DNA of 27,002 nucleotides from Paraktedonobacter sp035294465 (lineage in GTDB: Bacteria > Chloroflexota > Ktedonobacteria > Ktedonobacterales > Ktedonobacteraceae). The stretch is from the NCBI GenBank assembly GCA_035294465.1, contig DATGKW010000230.1, forward strand, positions 1-27,002. Direction: 5' to 3'. The notes below the pieces were generated by a model, which saw only the letters and a program-made list of their open reading frames with translations, did no database searches and was not told the origin of the DNA. Below, piece after piece: positions 22,253-27,002 of the stretch. The first letter of the stretch is position 1. The number at the start of each line of letters is the position of its first letter. The translations under genes were made by a program, and so were the position numbers.

Positions 22253-22753
22253 GGTAGAAAAAGCAAGGAAAGGATGAATTTTTGCCTGCAAATAAAAACT
22301 GAGGGGAAAAGTGATAACTAAACGCTTGCTCATACGTTATAATACATAGGCCTGGGAAGGAAGGCGGGATGTGTGCGAGCAAGCATATCCACCTCGACGA
22401 GCACGCTTGTAACACACATTTACGATTACGTGCAACCTTTTCCCCATGGGGTTTGCACGCGCCCCTTCTGGAGCTTCGCGTTGCTACCCGCAATAGCGTA
22501 GTAGGGGAGGACGAGCTGGCACCCCGTCTCTCCCTTACTTTTGTTTTGGAGAAAAAAATACTCTCTCCATCAGAAACACCCAAAAGGGCTAATTGTTCTA
22601 CAGAAGGCACACGCAAAAAGCTAGAACAGATACAATGAAACAGGTTCTTATGACACACGCGCAATCAACGAACTGGGATAGCTTCTTGTTTGTCTAGCGC
22701 AGCAAACAGACGCAGCTTTGCTCCGGATCAAAGGTATCACACGAGAAGGTCCG
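22253..22753. other. 501-bp spacer with possible long structured leader of the histidine kinase
   Basis: No convincing gene; minus-strand frames here look like chance. A TATAAT lies at 22338-22343. Downstream are two imperfect hairpins: ATGTGTG...CAAGC with GCTTG...CACACAT (22369-22419), and GTGCAA with TTGCAC around a CCCCATGGGG core (about 22429-22457). If the TATAAT is used, the kinase mRNA would have a leader of about 400 nt. Confidence 0.4.
22338..22343 (+). promoter_or_regulatory. Candidate -10 box (TATAAT) upstream of the histidine kinase
   Basis: A perfect TATAAT, but no -35 match at 16-18 bp upstream (ataact/taacta). It is the only good box in the 501-bp spacer. Confidence 0.25.
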
Positions 22754-24733
22754 ATGAACGGTTCACTCCAACACAAAGAGGCAGCAAGCGGAAGGCAGAG
22801 TGGAACAGGATTCCTCAGAAGAGGTAAGACGCGCCTGGCGATGCGATCCCTGGGAGGCAAGCTGATCATCAGCGCGGCCTTGACGCTGTTGTTGTGCATG
22901 CTTGTGTTCGCTCTACTCTCCTGGTACATCATCAGGGCATTTTACGAACGGGCAGCGAGCAGCGGCGCGCAAACGTCGCTGGTCGGCATCCTCAACATAG
23001 AGAGTGGGCGAGTCCTGCAAATTTTGCTGGGCATCAGCATTTTTGTGACCGCGTTGGGGATCATTATCTATACCGTTGTCGCACGTGCGCTTTTTATTCG
23101 TCCATTACAGCAGGTACAGAGCCACATTCAGGAACTGGTTCCCGACGAAGCAGACACCGACGCTCCAGCCGACGAATTAACACGCCTGACCCGCTCGCTC
23201 AATCTGCTTTCTACCTCGCTAGCAACGCGTGAAAGCGAGAATCACGAGATTACCAGGCAGATGAGCGACTTACTTACCATGGGGGACATTCTGCTCTCTA
23301 CGCTGGACCTGGAGCATTTGCTCAGAGAAGTTGTCTCGCGGCTGGGACCAATTATGTATGCCAGAGGAGTAGTTTTGCACCTGTATGGACGCGAGATGGT
23401 ATCTCCGTGGGCGGTAGCACGATGGGTAGAAAAACGAGGATTGTTCGTGGCGAACGAGGAAACGCTTATGGAAAGCGACGAGACGGGCTTTCACTCGATT
23501 CACATCGACCCGGAAGGCGACATTACCCTGGCCGTTACCACCAAAATGGCGGCCATCTCGGTTCCTACCCGTCGGCCAATAAGCCAGACAGCCAGCGGCA
23601 AACGCCGGGCGTTGCGCGCACCCAAGCTGACGCCACCGCCGCCAACCTATACGCCGCGGCGGCCCCGCATTCCACGCTCGGCTCTGAACGACCTGGATAT
23701 GACGCTGGCGCGGATGGCTATGCAAAAGCATAAAATCGTCTATGCCGAAAATATCGCCGCGATCTATCAGGAACGCGGCGAAGCCTGGGCACACATGGCA
23801 CTGGAAACCGGCTATCGTTCGGTTATCGCGGTGCCTATGCTTCTGCAAGAACAGTCGATTGGCGCGTTTATTCTTTATGATGACGAGGCGCGGCCGGTCA
23901 CGCAAAACGATACCTTCCTGCTCACCACAGCAGCTATTCAGGTGGCAATGGCTATTCAAAACTCCCTGCTCTTCGCCGAAGTGCGGGACAAAAACGCAGC
24001 GCTGGAACGTGTGAATCGCTTGAAATCAGAATTTCTGGCGACCGTGACTCACGAGCTGCGCACACCGTTGCACAGCATTATCAGCTATGGTGGGTTGATC
24101 CTGGAAGGATTCCTTGACGGGGAGCTGACCGACGAGCAGGAGGAACATATCCAGTTCATGGTCAATCGGGCAGAAGACCTCTCAAGGCTGGTTGACGATA
24201 TGCTGGATCTGTCCAAAATTGAAGCTGATCGGCTGGAGGTCAGGCCAGAGCCTCTACGAATAGAAAAGTGCCTGCAAGAAGTCATCAATCAGTTAAAACC
24301 GCTGGCAAATAGCAAGGGACTCGACCTGACCCTGGAGATTGAAGAGGATCTTCCGCTGGCGCTGGTCGATAGCCACCGCACGCGGCAGGTGGTCTTGAAT
24401 CTGGTCTCGAATGCTCTGAAATTCACTGAAAAAGGGGGAGTGAGACTGTGTTGCAACGTTCTGGAGCGCTACGATATGCTGCGTGTATCCGTCCATGATA
24501 CAGGCATAGGCATTTCGCCAGCAGCTCTGGATTATATTTTTGAAGCATTTCGCCAGGCCGATGGCAGTACCACGCGCCGTTTTGGGGGAACCGGGCTGGG
24601 GCTGACCATCGCGCGCAAACTGGTTGAATTGCAGGGTGGAGAAGTGGCGGTGGAGAGCACTGTCGGACAGGGATCAACGTTCTCCTTTACCCTGCCTATC
24701 GCTGCCCCAACACCGGTACGCATAGAGCGATGA
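22754..24733 (+). CDS. Membrane HAMP-GAF sensor histidine kinase
   Basis: The 659-residue product has two membrane spans (about 37-62 and 88-114) flanking a short outer loop, a HAMP-like segment (about 115-165), a GAF-type domain (about 175-410) and a HisKA/HATPase core. The phospho-acceptor is H433 in ATVTHELRTPLH; the N-box Asn is N553 in NLVSNALKFT; the ATP lid glycines are DTGIG (582-586) and GGTGLGL (611-617). The GAF region is split by a basic, Pro-rich insert (about 270-310, with TPPPPTYTPRRPRIPRSA). The small outer loop suggests that the cytoplasmic GAF part or the membrane is the sensor. ATG 22754 has GAGAAGG upstream; a TTG at 22718 is less likely. The receiver gene follows 98 bp later and is the likely partner. 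Confidence 0.92.
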   Translation: MNGSLQHKEAASGRQSGTGFLRRGKTRLAMRSLGGKLIISAALTLLLCMLVFALLSWYIIRAFYERAASSGAQTSLVGILNIESGRVLQILLGISIFVTALGIIIYTVVARALFIRPLQQVQSHIQELVPDEADTDAPADELTRLTRSLNLLSTSLATRESENHEITRQMSDLLTMGDILLSTLDLEHLLREVVSRLGPIMYARGVVLHLYGREMVSPWAVARWVEKRGLFVANEETLMESDETGFHSIHIDPEGDITLAVTTKMAAISVPTRRPISQTASGKRRALRAPKLTPPPPTYTPRRPRIPRSALNDLDMTLARMAMQKHKIVYAENIAAIYQERGEAWAHMALETGYRSVIAVPMLLQEQSIGAFILYDDEARPVTQNDTFLLTTAAIQVAMAIQNSLLFAEVRDKNAALERVNRLKSEFLATVTHELRTPLHSIISYGGLILEGFLDGELTDEQEEHIQFMVNRAEDLSRLVDDMLDLSKIEADRLEVRPEPLRIEKCLQEVINQLKPLANSKGLDLTLEIEEDLPLALVDSHRTRQVVLNLVSNALKFTEKGGVRLCCNVLERYDMLRVSVHDTGIGISPAALDYIFEAFRQADGSTTRRFGGTGLGLTIARKLVELQGGEVAVESTVGQGSTFSFTLPIAAPTPVRIER

Positions 24734-24755
24734 GCAGCGAAGAGAAAGGAGAACG

Positions 24756-24917
24756 ATGGTCGCTTCAACAGAACCATCTACCTCCAGAGGAAATGGCCGG
24801 GAAGAGCGTTGCCCGGCTTTAGAATTGGATTATGAAACATATGAGTATACCAAATACATCGGCAGCTTCTGCGGCAAAGGGATCGCAGGCACCTGGCATT
24901 CTGATCATCGAGAATGA
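24756..24917 (+). CDS. Possible 53-residue ORF between kinase and receiver
   Basis: ATG 24756 has the best ribosome site in this gap (AAAGGAG, 24745-24751). The frame, which starts MVASTEPSTSRGNGREERC, overlaps the first 86 bp of the receiver gene in another frame and stops at 24917. No family is recognised. It may be a translated leader that opens the receiver start for ribosomes, or chance. Confidence 0.25.
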   Translation: MVASTEPSTSRGNGREERCPALELDYETYEYTKYIGSFCGKGIAGTWHSDHRE

Positions 24918-25263
24918 AGTCTCTAATCGTATTCTGATCGAACGCGTGCTCTCAACGCGTGGGTATCGCTGTATTTCTGCCTCAAATGGCTTGGAGGCCC
25001 TGAAAATTCTGGAGCAGGAGCGGGTCAGCCTGATTCTGACCGACCTCTCCATGCCTGTCATGGATGGCTACCGCACTACTCAGCTCATCCGCGAGCGACC
25101 CGGCATGGAACGTGTGCCGATTGTCGCGGTCACAGCCTACGCACAGAGCGATGAGAACGAGGCGGCAATGCAGATTGGCTGCAACGAATACCTGACCAAG
25201 CCATTCAAGCCGCGCCAGTTGCTGGAAGTGGTTGATCGCTTATTGCCAGGAGAAGGACACTAA
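24832..25263 (+). CDS. Stand-alone response-regulator receiver domain
   Basis: The 143-residue product is a CheY-like receiver with no output domain. The phospho-acceptor is D71 in LILTDLSMPVMDGY, with T101 in AVTAYAQSD and K123 in YLTKPFKP. The first acidic pair, usually DD, reads E27-N28-E29 (ILIIENEV), which may weaken Mg2+ binding or change phosphorylation kinetics. It probably takes phosphate from the histidine kinase just upstream and acts by protein contacts. ATG 24832 and ATG 24841 are both possible; neither has a strong ribosome site. A 30-codon frame in register, starting at an ATGA overlap with the kinase stop (24730), ends at a TAG 9 nt before this start. Confidence 0.9.
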   Translation: MKHMSIPNTSAASAAKGSQAPGILIIENEVSNRILIERVLSTRGYRCISASNGLEALKILEQERVSLILTDLSMPVMDGYRTTQLIRERPGMERVPIVAVTAYAQSDENEAAMQIGCNEYLTKPFKPRQLLEVVDRLLPGEGH

Positions 25264-25279
25264 GTATGTACTGACTATT

Positions 25280-26401
25280 TCATCCATCGTAAAACGGCGG
25301 AACAGCTATGTTGCCCAGGGAAGTCCTTCCCAGATATGTATGCTGCAATAATTCCTGGGCAATTTTTCTTTGTTCAGATGGGACAGGATGGATTCCGTCC
25401 ATTACTTCCACAACACTGGTGATATCTTGGTAGCGCAACGCAATTCCATACATTTTGAGGAATTCGTATGCATTGTTCATAGCGGCCTTGATCGCATTAT
25501 TCCCACTCACCACCAGGTAACGCCCAAAAACTTCTGCGGCCGGATTCCCGCGCATCGGAAAAGTCTTTTTAGGATGAGCCTCGACAGTCAATGGGATAGC
25601 AGAAGCCTTCCACACTGGAGGAATCCCAAGAATAACCACTGTATCCAGCTGCGCATTGTTTAGCTTGAAGCCCAGAAGGTCCCCAAGCGCTATTTCATAA
25701 TGTCCCTGAATGACCAGGCACACGCTTTCAACCGCAACCCGGAGCCTCTCTAACGCTCTCTGCAAGTTCTGTATCTCTGTGTCAGATGCATTTGCACTAT
25801 CCTGAAACTGAGCCAGCAGGCTCTCTAAAAAAGCCTCGTTCTCAATACACCATTGCAGGAGAAGATTCCCTCCATCGCTGATAATCAGAGTCGTGGGCCC
25901 GGCAAACTTTAACTGCGAAAATTGGTGCGGCAGATCGGACAAAACTGTGCTTTTTACTGCAACATTCTCTGTAGCACATCCATAGTAACCTTGTTGTAGA
26001 TACGCGTCCTGGTGGAGAAACGTATTGATTGCCCCTCCATAAAACAGAGAAACCGGCGCGGAGCCTTCCTGACCATTTTTCTTCCAGAAGAAGCCTTTCC
26101 CAACGCTATCTCCCGCTTCAGCCACTTCATAAAGAAACGCCTCTGGAGCAAATTGAATAGAAGTATTCTTCGCGGCACATTCAATATCCGGGGGATGTAA
26201 AAATCCCTGCACTAGCGAAGAATTGGCAAAATTCACTTTGATAAGCAGATTCTCTAAAAATTGGAAAAGATGCGCAATTTCCTCTCTCTCCACAATGCCA
26301 GCAGAAAGTGCCGTGCCTCCTAAGCCCATCAAAAGGCCGCCGAGAAGTTTTCTCCGGGATAGTGCCTTCTTTACAGGGGCGATATCTGTCCGAACAGCCA
26401 T
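25280..26401 (-). CDS. Exported protein of unknown function with twin-arginine-like signal
   Basis: The 373-residue product starts with a basic segment and SRRKLLGGLLMGLGGTAL (15-32), which fits a Tat signal followed by a hydrophobic stretch. No known enzyme motif is seen in the rest. There is a helical, Leu/Glu-rich part around 180-230 (ASDTEIQNLQRALERLRVAV) and mixed alpha/beta sequence, with FPMRGNPAAEVFGRYLVVSG later. It contains several cysteines (for example in HPPDIECAAK and YYGCATEN). ATG 26401 has a GAGGA about 8 nt upstream. It converges on the receiver gene with 16 bp between the stops and diverges from the aminopeptidase gene. I do not recognise the family. Confidence 0.7.
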   Translation of the reverse strand: MAVRTDIAPVKKALSRRKLLGGLLMGLGGTALSAGIVEREEIAHLFQFLENLLIKVNFANSSLVQGFLHPPDIECAAKNTSIQFAPEAFLYEVAEAGDSVGKGFFWKKNGQEGSAPVSLFYGGAINTFLHQDAYLQQGYYGCATENVAVKSTVLSDLPHQFSQLKFAGPTTLIISDGGNLLLQWCIENEAFLESLLAQFQDSANASDTEIQNLQRALERLRVAVESVCLVIQGHYEIALGDLLGFKLNNAQLDTVVILGIPPVWKASAIPLTVEAHPKKTFPMRGNPAAEVFGRYLVVSGNNAIKAAMNNAYEFLKMYGIALRYQDITSVVEVMDGIHPVPSEQRKIAQELLQHTYLGRTSLGNIAVPPFYDG

Positions 26402-26455
26402 GTATCATTCCTCGCGCTGGTTAACGATTCTACATACTGAGTAACGAGAAAACCT

Positions 26456-26483
26456 TTGACTGCTAGTAAAAGTATTATACCAT
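26456..26483 (+). promoter_or_regulatory. Candidate promoter toward the aminopeptidase gene
   Basis: TTGACT (26456-26461) and TACCAT (26478-26483) are 16 bp apart. The -35 matches 5 of 6 and the -10 4 of 6 consensus bases. The leader to ATG 26695 would be about 205 nt. Confidence 0.35.
26474..26479 (-). promoter_or_regulatory. Candidate -10 box of the exported-protein gene
   Basis: A perfect TATAAT on the minus strand, 73 bp before ATG 26401. No clear -35 is seen upstream. It overlaps the plus-strand promoter candidate, so the two would compete for polymerase. Confidence 0.35.
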
Positions 26484-26694
26484 AGCACATTTTTCTGTAC
26501 TGTCTTGTTTCTTTCTGATCCTTACCAGGTGCCTTGAGGAGCTTCGACTCAGCGCCAGATCCTCGTAGCGCATTCTTGGCAAATCTGCTAAGATAGCAGC
26601 AGAGAACATTGCCAAAGACCGGTCAAATACAAACAACGGCCGGTCTCTCGCTTTTGGTATGCGCAAGCAAATAAGCAAAGAAGCTGGAAGGCTT

Positions 26695-27002
26695 ATGGAC
26701 ACGAAGCTGGTCAGTCAGGCAATCAAAGATGTGGCTTGCGATGCACTGATTATAGGAGCGACATGTGTAGACAAAGGCCAGGAAAAGAAAGCGCCTGTAT
26801 TTTCAGCCTTCACTGTAGAAGGGACGCTGCTGGGAGCTTACAGCTTTACAAAATACCAGACACAGCCGGATAATAGCAGCAAGGTAGAGCGGCTCCTGTT
26901 TGTGAGCGCTGACGCCCGGAGCAAGACGCAGCAAGAAGCACTCCGGCGCGGTATAATGATAGCAGAGGGTGCCAATTTTGCGCGCGATCTGGTCAACGAG
27001 CA
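26695..27002 (+). CDS. Leucyl aminopeptidase (M17)-like protein, N-terminal part (runs off right edge)
   Basis: The 102 visible codons end in AEGANFARDLVNE, the conserved junction between the N-terminal domain and the zinc catalytic domain of M17 leucyl aminopeptidases. VEGTLLGAYSFTKYQ, about 50 residues earlier, is also typical. In family members this junction lies near residue 160-190, so roughly 70-90 N-terminal residues are missing relative to the chosen ATG. An ATG at 26659 adds 12 codons; the frame stays open back to a TAG near 26567. GGAAGG lies just 4 nt before ATG 26695. It could be a short natural variant or a 5'-damaged gene. The catalytic domain is outside the window. Confidence 0.7.
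   Translation, partial: MDTKLVSQAIKDVACDALIIGATCVDKGQEKKAPVFSAFTVEGTLLGAYSFTKYQTQPDNSSKVERLLFVSADARSKTQQEALRRGIMIAEGANFARDLVNE

Larger units (their letters stand above)
26402..26694. other. Divergent intergenic region with overlapping candidate promoters
   Basis: 293 bp between the exported-protein gene (-) and the aminopeptidase gene (+). Two promoter candidates face away from each other around 26456-26483. The right part (after about 26580) is open in the aminopeptidase frame down to the ATG, starting right after an in-frame TAG near 26567, which raises the question of a broken N-terminus. Confidence 0.5.

Noticed and set aside
22125..22664. 179-codon minus-strand frame in the spacer before the histidine kinase
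   Set aside because: It overlaps the 3' end of the DUF4388 gene, has a Ser/Arg-rich composition with no motif, and no ribosome site.
1..27002. CRISPR arrays, tRNA or rRNA genes, insertion sequences, prophage genes
   Set aside because: No regularly spaced repeats, cloverleaf-like RNA, rRNA segments, transposase motifs or phage structural genes were seen on either strand.

Overview
The window looks like chromosomal DNA of a Chloroflexota bacterium, most likely of the class Ktedonobacteria. This is an inference, not a database result. It rests on moderately GC-rich coding sequence, AT-rich spacers, ECF sigma/anti-sigma pairs whose anti-sigma factors carry large extracytoplasmic propeller-like domains, a DUF4388 protein beside a GAF histidine kinase, and an archaeal/Thermotoga-type adenosylhomocysteinase. 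No tRNA, rRNA, CRISPR array, transposase or phage gene was seen.

Layout. 1-299 (-) is the start of a truncated membrane protein. 599-5472 holds housekeeping genes: a MOSC protein (+), convergent with a class I methyltransferase, then a PaaG-like enoyl-CoA hydratase/isomerase and holB (all -), and thrC (+) diverging from holB. 5635-9813 (+) is a tightly packed unit: ECF sigma factor, zinc-finger anti-sigma factor with a large outer domain, and a GT87-like polytopic membrane protein. 9814-10463 is a 650-bp non-coding stretch rich in inverted repeats. 10464-12443 (-) has a DUF1003 protein with a coiled-coil tail and an acyl-CoA dehydrogenase. 12670-18074 (-) is a methyl-cycle/methionine-salvage gene string in transcription order mtnA, HD-like protein, PfkB-family kinase, ahcY, metK. 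18511-20951 (+) is a second ECF sigma/anti-sigma pair, clearly paralogous to the first. 21353-25263 (+) is a signalling block: DUF4388 protein, HAMP-GAF histidine kinase and a stand-alone receiver. 25280-26401 (-) is an unrecognised protein with a twin-arginine-like signal. From 26695 (+) an M17 leucyl-aminopeptidase-like gene runs off the right edge.

How the genes fit together. MetK makes SAM; methyltransferases turn it into SAH; AhcY splits SAH to homocysteine and adenosine; the PfkB-family kinase may clear adenosine; MtnA handles methylthioribose-1-phosphate from the methylthioadenosine branch. The HD-like protein between mtnA and the kinase has lost two expected metal-binding residues, and its role is unknown. 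The two sigma/anti-sigma pairs share design: GTGA or ATGA overlaps, an HxxxCxxC motif at identical residue numbers, one membrane span and a large outer domain. They are the best candidates for an uncharacterised envelope-sensing system.

Structural DNA features include a 25-bp perfect hairpin after metK, a 25-bp tandem repeat that duplicates a TATAAT box before ahcY, nested inverted repeats at 9871-9999, a three-copy ACGTACATA motif before the MOSC gene, and a 42-bp-offset repeat that encodes the start of the GT87-like protein.
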